The translations under genes and the position numbers were made by a program. A stretch of DNA of 64,000 bases, from the NCBI GenBank assembly GCA_023957835.1, contig JAMLGP010000001.1, positions 365,575 through 429,574 of the forward strand. Direction: 5' to 3'. Origin of the DNA: Homoserinimonas sp. (lineage in GTDB: Bacteria; Actinomycetota; Actinomycetes; Actinomycetales; Microbacteriaceae). This document shows, in pieces, positions 24,121 to 33,013 of the stretch. How positions within the stretch are numbered: position 1 is the stretch's first letter; each line of letters opens with the position of its first letter. The notes under the pieces were generated by a model. It was given only the letters and a program-made list of their open reading frames with translations, had not been told where the DNA came from and searched no databases.

Positions 24121-25757
24121 CCCGCAGCCTCACTGTCTCGCGCTTTCGGCACCTCGATTGGTCCGGTAATCAGCAGACTCCCCTCGGAAACGGCGTTCTC
24201 CATCACTGTTTCGCGCTCGATAGTCGTGGCCAGCGGAACCTCCTTGAGGAAGCAGAGCAGCACGAAGGCGGCAACCGCGAGCGGTGCCATCCAGAGGAAC
24301 AGCGGGGTCAGGGCGTCACTGTAAGCCTGATCGATAATCGTGCGGATGGCGTCAGGAAGCTGCTTGACGGCATCCGGGGTCAGCGAGTGGGCCTGGCCCG
24401 CGACTGAGCCGTGCACCGGTAGGCGGGCGGCCAGCAGGTCGAACAACCGGGTTGCGAACAGGCTGCCGACGAAGGCGCTGCCAAGAGTCGCACCGATCTG
24501 CCGGAAATAGTTGTTCGAGGCGGTTGCGGTTCCGACCATGCGTGCGGGGAAGGTGTTCTGCACGATGAGCACGAGAATCTGCATGCTGCAGCCAAGCCCG
24601 GCGCCCATCACCGCCAAATAACAACAGAACAGCCAGAGCTCGGTCTGCGGGGTCATGGTGCTCAGCAGTACTAGCCCGATCGCGACAATTACCGAGCCGA
24701 CCATGGGCATCCACTTGTATTTTCCGTACTTGCTTACGAGCCAGCCGGTACCGATCGAAGTCAGCAGGAGCGATCCCATCATCGGAATCATTAGCAGTCC
24801 GGCGACGGTTGCATCCTGCCCGAAGGTCATTTGCAGGTAGGTCGGCAGATAGCCGAGCACTCCGAACATCGCGACCCCGGTGAGCAACCCCGCGATCGTC
24901 GTGAGCGTGAAGTTGCGCTCCCGGAACAGGGACATGGGGATGATCGGCTCTGGCGTCCTGAATTCGACCAGAACGAACAGTGCCCCGGCTACGACTGTGC
25001 CAGCGATGAGCGAGATGATTTGCAGGGAATCCCAGTCGTAAGTGCTCCCGCCCCAGCTTGCAACCAGAACGAGGCAGGTGGTGGCGGCGGCAAGAAATGC
25101 CATGCCGAGAACGTCAATTTTCGGAGGCTCGGTGCGAGCAACCTTGGGCAGGTGCAGGAACGCGATTGAGGCGCCGAGGGCGAGCAGGCCGAGCGGAATG
25201 TTCATCCAGAAGGTCCAGCGCCAGCCGATTCCCTCGGTAAACCAGCCGCCGAGCAGCGGGCCGGCTACCGAGGAGACAGCAAAGACCGCGCCCATGATTC
25301 CCATGTATTTTCCGCGCTCCCTGGCCGGGACGACATCCGCAATGATCGCCTGGGAGAGGATCATGAGTCCACCGCCGCCGAGCCCCTGCACGACTCTCGC
25401 AATGATGAGCACATTCATGTCCGCGGCGAGCCCGCCGATGACCGAACCGCTCATAAAGGCGATGATCGCGAACAGCAGCAGTCCCTTGCGGCCGATGAGG
25501 TCGCCGACCTTGCCGTAGATAGGCATCATGATCGTAGAGGCGAGAATGTAGGCGGTCATTACCCAGAGCATTAGATCGACGCCGTTGAGTTCGCCGACCA
25601 TGGTCGGCATTGCGGCGCTAAGCACCGTCTGGCTCAGCGAGGCGAGCAGCATGGCGAGCATGAGCCCGATGAACAGCAGGATGAGGCCGCGTTTGGATTC
25701 GTGCGATCGCGCTCTGCCTGCTTTGGGTTTGGACGACACGTCCGAAGCTAATGGCAT
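24117..25757 (-). CDS. DHA2-family (EmrB/QacA-type) multidrug MFS transporter
   Basis: A 546-residue drug:proton antiporter with about fourteen membrane segments. GKVGDLIGRKGLLLFAI near residues 82-98 is motif A and GPLLGGWFTEGIGWRW near 162-177 is motif C of drug exporters. A long extracytoplasmic loop near 430-480 precedes the last membrane segment. Cationic dyes, antiseptics or antibiotics are typical family substrates; none can be assigned. Its 3' end overlaps that of fic by four bases. It lies 59 bases downstream of hisN on the same strand. No adjacent TetR-type regulator is present. Confidence 0.9.
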   Translation of the reverse strand: MPLASDVSSKPKAGRARSHESKRGLILLFIGLMLAMLLASLSQTVLSAAMPTMVGELNGVDLMLWVMTAYILASTIMMPIYGKVGDLIGRKGLLLFAIIAFMSGSVIGGLAADMNVLIIARVVQGLGGGGLMILSQAIIADVVPARERGKYMGIMGAVFAVSSVAGPLLGGWFTEGIGWRWTFWMNIPLGLLALGASIAFLHLPKVARTEPPKIDVLGMAFLAAATTCLVLVASWGGSTYDWDSLQIISLIAGTVVAGALFVLVEFRTPEPIIPMSLFRERNFTLTTIAGLLTGVAMFGVLGYLPTYLQMTFGQDATVAGLLMIPMMGSLLLTSIGTGWLVSKYGKYKWMPMVGSVIVAIGLVLLSTMTPQTELWLFCCYLAVMGAGLGCSMQILVLIVQNTFPARMVGTATASNNYFRQIGATLGSAFVGSLFATRLFDLLAARLPVHGSVAGQAHSLTPDAVKQLPDAIRTIIDQAYSDALTPLFLWMAPLAVAAFVLLCFLKEVPLATTIERETVMENAVSEGSLLITGPIEVPKARDSEAAG

Positions 25758-25816
25758 TACCTCATGCTTTCACCTAAGGTTCAAATTCACAAAATGCGCG
25801 CCGAAGTTGGCAGGAA

Positions 25817-26608
25817 TCAGTCGTTGAAGTAAGCGAGCACCTGATCGTGAAGCAGACCGTTTGTTGCGAGGGTCGAACCGTGCCACGGTCCCTCTTCGCC
25901 TTTCATGGAGGTCAGTTTGCCCCCGGCTTCGCTGACTATCGGAAACAGCGCCGCCATGTCGTAAGGCTGCAGATTGAACTCGCCAGCCACGTCAACTGCG
26001 CCCTCTGCCACGAGCATGTACCCCCAGGCGTCGCTGTAGTCGCGCGATCTCCAGGCGCCGCGAGTGAGCCTCAGAAAGCTCTCAAGCTGCCCGGCAGCTT
26101 CGAACCGGTCGAGACCGCTCATCGCGATCGACGCGTTCTCCAGATCGGCAACTTTGGAAACCCGGATCGGCCTTTCGCCGCCGTCAATGTCACGAGTCTT
26201 CGCGCCGAGGCCCTCCCCCGCCCACCAGCGCCTGCCGAGTGCGGGTGCGCTTACGATCCCTAGTCTCGGGTGACCATCGATTGCGAGTGCGATGAGGGTT
26301 GACCAAACCGGAACCCCTCGCACGAAGTTCGCTGTCCCGTCGATCGGGTCGAGGATCCACTGGCGGCTGGACTCGCCGACCGTGCCGTACTCTTCCCCGT
26401 AGATCGAGTCGCCTGGGCGATTTGTGGAAATGGATTCCCGGATGCTCGCCTCGACGGCAGTGTCGGCATCCGTCACCTGGGTCCGGTCGGCCTTCAATGA
26501 CACCTCAAGATCCTGGGCCCGGAATCGATCGAGCGAGATCGCGTCTGCGAGGTCGGCCAGAGAAAGAGCGAACTCAAGATCCTGCTCAAGACTCCAGTCG
26601 GTCACCAC
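25817..26608 (-). CDS. hisN: Histidinol-phosphatase, inositol-monophosphatase type
   Basis: Removes phosphate from histidinol phosphate in histidine biosynthesis. The 263 residues show the metal-binding motifs GEEYG (71-75), DPIDGTANF (87-95) and the late Asp in YSDAWGY (Asp193), shared by the inositol-monophosphatase superfamily. The histidinol-phosphate assignment rests on similarity in style to actinobacterial HisN and on the aroA-rsgA-hisN order; a broader sugar-phosphate phosphatase is the alternative. Two GTG codons in a row (26608, 26605) are possible starts. Confidence 0.88.
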   Translation of the reverse strand: MVTDWSLEQDLEFALSLADLADAISLDRFRAQDLEVSLKADRTQVTDADTAVEASIRESISTNRPGDSIYGEEYGTVGESSRQWILDPIDGTANFVRGVPVWSTLIALAIDGHPRLGIVSAPALGRRWWAGEGLGAKTRDIDGGERPIRVSKVADLENASIAMSGLDRFEAAGQLESFLRLTRGAWRSRDYSDAWGYMLVAEGAVDVAGEFNLQPYDMAALFPIVSEAGGKLTSMKGEEGPWHGSTLATNGLLHDQVLAYFND

Positions 26609-26641
26609 TCAAGGCTAGCCCTGCCTCCCGGGTGCCCGTTC

Positions 26642-27664
26642 CTACCCAAGCGCACTGAGCAGCCGGTGCAGCGAGTCGAGTCTGTAGGCGCCGACATTGC
26701 CGAGGGCGCCGGCGGCAATCTTCTCCGCTATCGCACAATCGGGGGAGTCTGGCAGGTGGGTGCAGCCGCGGGGGCAATCCTCTGCAAGGAGAGCGAGATC
26801 CTCAAAGGAGCCGAGGATATTGGCAGGGTCCACATGACCGAGGCCGAAGGATCGCACTCCCGGAGTGTCGATAATCCAGCCGCCGCGAACCCGGTAAGAA
26901 ACCGTAGAAGAGGAGGTGTGTCTGCCGCGACCGGTGGTGACATTGACTCTTCCGGTTGCCCGGTTCGCATCGGGGGCAAGAGCGTTTACCAGAGTCGATT
27001 TTCCGACTCCCGAGTGTCCAACGGCAACCGTCGTATGCCCATCGAGCAAATCGAGCAGTCGCTCTGTCGGGACCTTGCCCGGGGAGCTCAATACAATCTC
27101 AAGATCCAGCCCGGCGAAATTTGCGAGTAGTTCCGCGGGGTCCTGAAGATCGATCTTGGTTACGCAGAGGATTGGGAAGATCCCAGCATCAAACGCGGCC
27201 ACGAGATAACGGTCGATTAGCCTCGGCCGCGGCTCGGGATCTGCCGCCGCGGTAACAATGAGCATTTGGTCGGCATTTGCGACGATTATCCGCTCGATCG
27301 CGTCGGTGTCGTCTGCGCTGCGCCTGAGCACAGTGGTTCGAGGCTGAATCCGGACTATCCTGGCCAGAGTTCCTTCAGTTCCGCTGGTATCTCCAACCAG
27401 ATCCACCTGATCGCCGACTACCACGGCCTGACTGCGCAATTCGCTTGCCCTGGATGCCGTCAGTTCTCGCTCCTGCTTGCCGCCCTCGTCGACCAGCACC
27501 TGGTAACGTCCTCGATCTACTGCGAATACTCGCCCAGTGACCGCATCTTCGTGGCTCGGCCTGGTCTTGGTCCTCGCCCTCGAACCCCTGGGGTTCGGCC
27601 GAACTCTAACTTCGAAGTCGGCGTAACGATCCTCCTCTGGATCGTCTTCCGGCAGCCAGCTCAT
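26642..27664 (-). CDS. rsgA: Ribosome small-subunit-dependent GTPase A
   Basis: Circularly permuted GTPase that checks late maturation of the 30S subunit. The 340 residues have an N-terminal OB fold (about 42-110), then the permuted GTPase motifs: G4 TKID at 169-172, G1 GHSGVGKST at 216-224 and G3 DTPG at 266-269. A C-terminal zinc knuckle has Cys297, Cys301, His303 and Cys310. It lies 13 bases downstream of aroA and upstream of hisN on the same strand. Confidence 0.95.
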   Translation of the reverse strand: MSWLPEDDPEEDRYADFEVRVRPNPRGSRARTKTRPSHEDAVTGRVFAVDRGRYQVLVDEGGKQERELTASRASELRSQAVVVGDQVDLVGDTSGTEGTLARIVRIQPRTTVLRRSADDTDAIERIIVANADQMLIVTAAADPEPRPRLIDRYLVAAFDAGIFPILCVTKIDLQDPAELLANFAGLDLEIVLSSPGKVPTERLLDLLDGHTTVAVGHSGVGKSTLVNALAPDANRATGRVNVTTGRGRHTSSSTVSYRVRGGWIIDTPGVRSFGLGHVDPANILGSFEDLALLAEDCPRGCTHLPDSPDCAIAEKIAAGALGNVGAYRLDSLHRLLSALG

Positions 27665-27677
27665 CCGGTGGTCGCCT

Positions 27678-29090
27678 TCAAATCAGTCCTATCGAAAATG
27701 GGTCGGTCGCCGGAGCCTGCGGATGCACCAATTGACGCCATAACTGCGGAAATTCCGGGAGAGTCTTCGAAGTGGTCGCAATATCCTCGATCCCAATTCC
27801 ATCTACAGCGAGGCCGATTATTGCTCCGGCAGTCGCCATTCGATGATCCCGGTAACTGTGCCACAGACCACCGTGAAGCTCCGCGGGCTCGATTTGCAGT
27901 CCGTCATCCAACTCGGTAACGGCACCGCCAAGGGCATTGATTTCCGTCGTGAGGGCGGCGAGGCGATCGGTTTCGTGCCCCCTCAGGTGACCGATCCCGG
28001 TGATTCGGCTCGGGGCCGAAGCCAGAGCGCAAAGCGCAACGATAGTCGGAGCCAGCTCACCGGCCTCCGAAAGGTCGAGGTCAACTCCGGGGAGGTCCTG
28101 ACCTCCCAGCAATCCGGTGCCGCCGTCGACAGTCAGCCCGGCATCGCCAAGCTCTGATTTTGCGCCGAAGTTCGCGAGCAGTTCAGGCAGCAGCGCTCCG
28201 ACTTGAGTGGTCGATCCAGGCCAGTCGGCAATTGTGACCCTGCCGCCGGATACGATCGCCGCCGCAAGGAAGGGCGCGGCGTTTGACAGATCCGGCTCAA
28301 TTGCGATTTCCCGACCGCCGATCGGGCCCGGCTTCACGATCCAGGTAGTTGGGTTCGGACTCTCGACTTTCACTCCGCGATTCGCCAGACAGGCAATAGT
28401 CATTTGGATGTGGGGGAGGCTCGGCAGGCTTGTGCCAGTGTGCCTCAACACCAGCCCGTTTTCGAAGCGCGCCGCCGCGAGCAGCAGGGCCGAAATGAAC
28501 TGGCTCGACTCTGAGGCATCCACTTCCATCTCTCCGCCCGGCACTGACCCTGTTGCGTAGAGGCTGAATGGGAGCTTGCCTCTGCCGTCATCGTTGACTT
28601 CGATTCCCAGCCCGCGAAGCGAACTGATCGTTGAGCGCATCGGGCGCTTTCTGGCCTCCGGGTCGCCGTCGAAGGCGACCGGACTAAGTGCCAGAGCAGA
28701 AACCACCGGCAGGAATCGCATTACCGTTCCGGCAAGTCCGCAGTCGATGGTCGCCCCGCCGCTCAACTCGCCGGGAGTGACAATCCAATCCGGACCGAAG
28801 GCGCCGTTGCCAGAGGCTTTCTGAATCTGAACACCGAGGTTCTTTAGTCCCTCAACCATCAACTCTGTGTCCCGGGCGCGCAGTGGGGAATTGAGCCTTG
28901 AAGGGGAATCCGCAAGGGCCGAAAGAATGAGTTCCCGATTGGTCAGCGACTTGGAACCGGGCAGCTTGAGACTCGATTCGAGCGGACCGTGGGGCCTAGG
29001 AGCTGGCCACGGGCCGTCGGGCAACTCCAGAACCAGATCGTCGTTCTGGTAGGGATCAAACTCCGGTTTGGAATATCGAGAGACCAACAT
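27678..29090 (-). CDS. aroA: 3-phosphoshikimate 1-carboxyvinyltransferase (EPSP synthase)
   Basis: Sixth step of the shikimate pathway, joining shikimate 3-phosphate and PEP. The 470 residues contain LPGSKSLTNRELILSALAD near 43-61 with the substrate-binding Lys and Ser, LAGTVMRFLPVVSALA near 117-132, DASESSQFISALLLAA near 191-206, and DHRMATAGAIIGLA near 413-426. The N-terminal 35 residues extend beyond the minimal enzyme, as in other actinobacteria. It is divergent from sigH with only 44 bases between starts, and TACTGT lies eight bases upstream of the ATG. Confidence 0.95.
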   Translation of the reverse strand: MLVSRYSKPEFDPYQNDDLVLELPDGPWPAPRPHGPLESSLKLPGSKSLTNRELILSALADSPSRLNSPLRARDTELMVEGLKNLGVQIQKASGNGAFGPDWIVTPGELSGGATIDCGLAGTVMRFLPVVSALALSPVAFDGDPEARKRPMRSTISSLRGLGIEVNDDGRGKLPFSLYATGSVPGGEMEVDASESSQFISALLLAAARFENGLVLRHTGTSLPSLPHIQMTIACLANRGVKVESPNPTTWIVKPGPIGGREIAIEPDLSNAAPFLAAAIVSGGRVTIADWPGSTTQVGALLPELLANFGAKSELGDAGLTVDGGTGLLGGQDLPGVDLDLSEAGELAPTIVALCALASAPSRITGIGHLRGHETDRLAALTTEINALGGAVTELDDGLQIEPAELHGGLWHSYRDHRMATAGAIIGLAVDGIGIEDIATTSKTLPEFPQLWRQLVHPQAPATDPFSIGLI

Positions 29091-29098
29091 TGGTTACC

Positions 29099-29104
29099 AC
29101 AGTA
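29099..29104 (-). promoter_or_regulatory. Predicted -10 box (TACTGT) of aroA
   Basis: TACTGT on the minus strand ends eight bases before the aroA ATG. No ribosome-binding site is present. Confidence 0.4.
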
Positions 29105-29134
29105 TCGGCTTGAGTGAAGGGGAGGCGGTCAATC

Positions 29135-29758
29135 TTGACGGTCATGGAACTAAGCTTGGCCGCGATGGAAAGTTCTAAGAAGCCAGAGGCACCAGCCAGG
29201 TCATCCCTTGAATTGCGGCGCATGTTCGAAGAGCAGGCTCTGCCGTTTATGGATCAGTTGTATGCGGCGGCAATGCGAATGACACGGAATCCGACGGATG
29301 CTTCGGACCTGGTTCAGGAGACCTACGTCAAGGCGTTCGCAGCCTTCGCCGGATACCGGCAGGGGACGAACCTCAAAGCCTGGCTCTATCGAATCCTCAC
29401 CAATACCTTCATTAATGACTATAGGAAGAACCAGCGAAATCCTTTTCAGGGTTCGATCGACGGGATGGAAGAGTGGCAGGTCGGAGAGGCGATCTCGGCT
29501 ACCGCTACCACCACCAGATCCGCTGAAGCCGAAGCAATTGACCATCTGCCGGACAGTGCGATCAAGGACGCACTCCAATCAATTCCGGAAGAGTTTCGCC
29601 TCGCCGTCTACTTTGCAGACGTTGAAGGCTTCTCCTATCAGGAGATCGCGGAGATCATGAAGACCCCGGTCGGCACCGTTATGAGCCGCCTGCACAGAGG
29701 AAGGCAAATGCTCAGAAAGTTGCTGTCCGAATACGCCAGTTCGGGAGTTGGACGATGA
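29135..29758 (+). CDS. sigH: ECF RNA polymerase sigma factor SigH/SigR
   Basis: Directs the thiol-oxidative and heat stress response in actinobacteria. The protein has region 2 near 30-100 with [20 protein letters not shown] and [20 protein letters not shown], and region 4 near 145-198 with [24 protein letters not shown] chose TTG 29135 because GGGGAGG lies nine bases upstream; GTG 29114 and the ATGs at 29144 and 29165 are also in frame, and alternative starts are known for SigR in Streptomyces. The stop overlaps rsrA by four bases. Confidence 0.93.
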   Translation: MTVMELSLAAMESSKKPEAPARSSLELRRMFEEQALPFMDQLYAAAMRMTRNPTDASDLVQETYVKAFAAFAGYRQGTNLKAWLYRILTNTFINDYRKNQRNPFQGSIDGMEEWQVGEAISATATTTRSAEAEAIDHLPDSAIKDALQSIPEEFRLAVYFADVEGFSYQEIAEIMKTPVGTVMSRLHRGRQMLRKLLSEYASSGVGR

Positions 29759-29997
29759 CAGATTGCGGATGCGAGAAAGCCCTCGCTGAATTGGAAGAGT
29801 ACCTGCACAACGAGTTGTGCAAGGAGGATTACGACCAGATCCTCGAACACCTGGCCGGTTGCGGAGACTGCGAAGGCGAAGCCAGAGTCGGAATCGTTCT
29901 TACCCAGGCGGTGCAGAGAGCCTGCAGGGAAACGGCTCCCGAAGAACTGCGAACGCAGATCCTCTCAATAGTTCGAGAAGACCTGCATTCGCAGTGA
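29755..29997 (+). CDS. rsrA: Zinc-binding redox-sensing anti-sigma factor RsrA
   Basis: Binds SigH when reduced and lets it go when its thiols are oxidised. The 80-residue protein has the ZAS motif HLAGCGDC with His32, Cys36 and Cys39, and further cysteines at 4, 6, 22 and 57. This is the family pattern, in which zinc is held by the motif plus an N-terminal Cys. Its ATG overlaps the sigH stop, which keeps the pair in fixed ratio. Confidence 0.93.
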   Translation: MTDCGCEKALAELEEYLHNELCKEDYDQILEHLAGCGDCEGEARVGIVLTQAVQRACRETAPEELRTQILSIVREDLHSQ

Positions 29998-30028
29998 TCG
30001 CCCGCGGGGGCGCTGGCTTAGGGCAAGC

Positions 30029-30589
30029 TCAGCGGATGCCGAGCAATTGACCCTCGATGATTGAATTCGCGGTAATCGAGTCTCCGTCTTTTTGACCGGT
30101 GACAGTGACTTTGTCGCCAACCTTCAGGTCACTCACGTCGATCTTCTTAGTCGCGGTCACCTTCGTCTCCGAATCCACATTGACAGTCACGGTTGATCCG
30201 TCGGATAGCTTCATGACCAGAGTTTCGCCGTCAATAGAGTCAACGGTTCCGGAAGTCAATCTCCTGCCGAGGTTGAACTCGCCCTGACCGCGATCAAATC
30301 TGTCGTGCCCGAGTCTCCCGTTCACTTCGGACCCGCTGCCGAAACGAAGGTTCTGACTGAATGCTGCAGGGGGGACGATACCACGGGCATCGCCCAAGTG
30401 CTGGCCGATGAGAATCCCGCCAAATAGTCCGATGACAAGCAGGGCGAGCCCGCCAAGTACCGGCAAAAGCCAGCGGAGGACAGACCTTTTTTGCGAAGCT
30501 GCAGGTTCTGAAACCGGTACAGCAGCTTCCTTGATTGTCTTCTTTCCTCGGTTCTTCTTTTCCGGGCTTTCCATCGTCATGACTGGCAT
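30029..30589 (-). CDS. Membrane-anchored DUF5666-like protein
   Basis: A 186-residue protein of unknown role. The order is a Lys-rich cytoplasmic N-terminus, one membrane helix near 40-62 (LRWLLPVLGGLALLVIGLFG), a linker, then an extracytoplasmic beta-rich domain from about 110 with TSGTVDSIDGETLVMKLSDG and VSDLKVGDKVTVTGQKDGD, as in DUF5666 domains. AAAGGAA precedes the ATGs at 30589 and 30577. It is divergent from a two-component system and shares its control region, so it may be a target or accessory of that system. It converges on rsrA. Confidence 0.75.
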   Translation of the reverse strand: MPVMTMESPEKKNRGKKTIKEAAVPVSEPAASQKRSVLRWLLPVLGGLALLVIGLFGGILIGQHLGDARGIVPPAAFSQNLRFGSGSEVNGRLGHDRFDRGQGEFNLGRRLTSGTVDSIDGETLVMKLSDGSTVTVNVDSETKVTATKKIDVSDLKVGDKVTVTGQKDGDSITANSIIEGQLLGIR

Positions 30590-30752
30590 TCCTTTCGATT
30601 TGTTCGGATTTCAGCTTCGGGAAGCCGCGGAGAGTTGATTGCCGTCCCTCAACGACTTCATGACGCAACCCTGCGATGAGGGCATTTGGAAGCCCAAGGT
30701 GTCGCCTATGAATTACCTGCGGAATACGGTAGATCCAGGTTCTCGGCAGTTT

Positions 30753-30779
30753 CATAGGAATCACATAGATATGACTATG
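30753..30779. promoter_or_regulatory. Three CATAG half-sites at 11-bp spacing upstream of the response regulator
   Basis: CATAG occurs at 30753-30757 and 30764-30768, and its complement CTATG at 30775-30779, each exactly 11 bases apart. Direct repeats one helical turn apart are typical of OmpR/PhoB-family binding sites. The set ends 22 bases before the GTG of the regulator gene. Confidence 0.5.
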
Positions 30780-30801
30780 CCTTTAGTGAGAGAACTGTCT
30801 C

Positions 30802-31536
30802 GTGGAAGATCGCGGCGCAAAAACAGAGTTGGTTCGGCCGGATGGCGGAAAGATCAGGGTGCTCGTCGTAGATGATGAGCGCTCGCTCTCGGATTTGCTG
30901 TCGATGGCGCTCAAATACGAGGGCTGGGAAGTTCGGACAGCGGATACTGGCCACGCGGCCATAACTATCGCAAGAGAGTTCAGGCCCGACTTGACAGTCC
31001 TCGACATAATGCTTCCCGATCTGGACGGGCTCGAAGTGCTCTCGCGGATGCGGGCGAACGGGCACTCCGCTCCCGTGCTGTTTCTGACAGCAAAGGATTC
31101 GGTACAGGATCGAGTAATTGGACTAACCGCGAGTGGCGACGACTACGTGACTAAGCCGTTCAGTCTCGAAGAACTCATTGCGCGATTGCGCGGGCTCCTG
31201 CGAAGGGGAGTGCTGGCGGTTGAGGTTTCGGAGAACCCGGAGGTTCGAGTAGGTGACCTCGTGTTGAACGAAGACAGCTACGAGGTCTACAGAGGCGAGA
31301 CTCAAATTCCGCTGACCGCCACCGAATTCGAATTGCTGCGCTACCTCATGCGCAACCCCAGGCGCGTTCTGTCAAAGGCGCAGATCCTCGATCATGTCTG
31401 GAGTTATGACTTCGAGGGCAGGGCGAGCATCGTGGAGTTATACATTTCCTACCTGCGAAAGAAGATCGACACTCTCGGGTCTCCGATGATCCACACCGTT
31501 CGCGGGGTTGGCTACTTGCTTAGGCCAGCTTCATGA
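30802..31536 (+). CDS. OmpR/PhoB-family response regulator
   Basis: DNA-binding output of a two-component system. The 244 residues have a receiver domain (about 18-135) with the acidic pocket VVDDE, phospho-acceptor Asp68 in VLDIM and Lys118 in VTKPF, then a winged-helix domain (about 148-242) with LTATEFELLRYLMRNPRRVLS and TVRGVGYLL. The first 15 residues precede the fold, so a later start is possible, but no better one is seen. The stop overlaps the kinase start by four bases. Confidence 0.93.
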   Translation: MEDRGAKTELVRPDGGKIRVLVVDDERSLSDLLSMALKYEGWEVRTADTGHAAITIAREFRPDLTVLDIMLPDLDGLEVLSRMRANGHSAPVLFLTAKDSVQDRVIGLTASGDDYVTKPFSLEELIARLRGLLRRGVLAVEVSENPEVRVGDLVLNEDSYEVYRGETQIPLTATEFELLRYLMRNPRRVLSKAQILDHVWSYDFEGRASIVELYISYLRKKIDTLGSPMIHTVRGVGYLLRPAS

Positions 31537-32975
31537 CTCTCAGCCGACGACTGGTGATCGGGATCGTGGCAATCCTCACGCTCCTGAGCGTGCTGGTGGG
31601 TATTTCGAGCGTGCTCGTTCTCAGGCACTTCCTGATTGAGCGACTGGACAGCCAACTGGAAAGCGCTTTGAAGCGAGTAGTGCAGGTAATTCCGCGGCTT
31701 CCTGGCGAAGAACAGGATCGGCCTCCGGGAGCAGGCGAAGCTCAGGGCGCGGGAACTCTCGGGCTGCTCGTTCGCAACGGCCGCATCCTCGCCCCAAGCT
31801 ACCTTGACGAGACTGCCCAGCTTCGAACCCTGGACGCCAAGGCTCAGGAAGCACTGCTTTCAGTTACGTCGCAGACCCCGGTCACTGTGCAGCTGGGCGG
31901 GACTTTGGGAAACTACCGAGTCATTTCCGACAGTGGAGTATTCGGCGGGCGGCTAATCGTGGGGCTTCCCATGAGGGATGTCGAAATGACTACCTGGCAA
32001 CTGGCCGTGATAGTAACGATCGTTGCTGCAATCGGAATAGCCCTCGCCGGCTTCGGCGGGCGGATTTTCGTTCGGCGTTCGCTGCAGCCACTTGCTGCAG
32101 TAGCGAGCACCGCCTCGAAAGTTACTGAATTGAACCTGGATAAGGGTGAGGTAGCGCTCGGAGATCGAGTTCCATCCAGCCTCACCCAGTCTCCCAACGA
32201 GGTCGGCCAGGTGGCGGTTGCCCTCAATCGGCTTCTGGATCACGTATCTGCTGCGCTCAATTCGAGAGAGCTGAGCGAAAAGAGGGTCCGGCAGTTTGTG
32301 GCCGACGCCAGTCACGAGCTGCGAACTCCACTCGCTTCGATTCGCGGTTACTCCGAATTGACCAGGAGGAGCGGCGCGAAACTCGACCCTGACATGCGCA
32401 AGGCGTTGTCTCGAATCGAGTCGGAATCCATCAGGATGACTGCCCTGGTTGAAGACTTGCTGCTTCTTGCGCGACTGGACGAAGGATCGGAACTTCAGCT
32501 CGAACCGGTAGATCTGACGGTTGTCGCTCAAAACACCATAGGAGACCTCAAAGTGAGTGCTCCGGATCACGAGTGGGAGATCGCCGGAGTGGAAGATGCG
32601 ACGGTAATCGGAGACTCTTTTCGACTCCAGCAGGCGATTGGCAACCTGCTCGTCAACGCCAGAGCCCATACTCCGCCTGGATCAACAGTGCGACTCGAAC
32701 TCGGATCGACGGAAGACTCTGTCACCCTTCGGGTTGTCGATAACGGTCCGGGCATCGATCCCGAGATCATTCCGACTCTCTTCGAGCGTTTCGTAACCGG
32801 TGATGCATCACGGTCGCGCAAGACCGGAGGCAGCGGGCTTGGGCTGGCAATAACCAAAGCAATTGTGGAAAGCCACGGCGGCAATGTTGCGGTGGAAAGC
32901 ACGCCCGGCCGAACAGCATTCAAACTTACGATTCCAAGGCCAGCCAGCCAGACCGAGGAGTCCAGAGCGGGATAG
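31533..32975 (+). CDS. Membrane sensor histidine kinase
   Basis: Partner kinase of the regulator upstream. The 480 residues contain two membrane helices (about 8-30 and 155-180) around a roughly 120-residue extracytoplasmic sensor region, a HAMP segment (about 180-245), HisKA with His261 in DASHELRTPL, and a HATPase domain with an N-box (NLLVNARAHTPPG), G1 (VDNGPGI), F-box (FERF) and G2 (GSGLGLAI). The sensed signal cannot be read from the sequence. Gene order and the divergent DUF5666 protein suggest an envelope-related signal. Confidence 0.93.
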   Translation: MTLSRRLVIGIVAILTLLSVLVGISSVLVLRHFLIERLDSQLESALKRVVQVIPRLPGEEQDRPPGAGEAQGAGTLGLLVRNGRILAPSYLDETAQLRTLDAKAQEALLSVTSQTPVTVQLGGTLGNYRVISDSGVFGGRLIVGLPMRDVEMTTWQLAVIVTIVAAIGIALAGFGGRIFVRRSLQPLAAVASTASKVTELNLDKGEVALGDRVPSSLTQSPNEVGQVAVALNRLLDHVSAALNSRELSEKRVRQFVADASHELRTPLASIRGYSELTRRSGAKLDPDMRKALSRIESESIRMTALVEDLLLLARLDEGSELQLEPVDLTVVAQNTIGDLKVSAPDHEWEIAGVEDATVIGDSFRLQQAIGNLLVNARAHTPPGSTVRLELGSTEDSVTLRVVDNGPGIDPEIIPTLFERFVTGDASRSRKTGGSGLGLAITKAIVESHGGNVAVESTPGRTAFKLTIPRPASQTEESRAG

Positions 32976-33013
32976 TCAGGGCAAGCAACGGCGAGCCGAG
33001 CAAACGGCCCGAT

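Noticed and set aside
29146..29174. SigH-type autoregulatory promoter (GGAAC with GTT) upstream of sigH
   Set aside because: GGAAC and GTT are about 21 bases apart and lie inside the coding region, which does not match the usual 18-19 base spacing or position.
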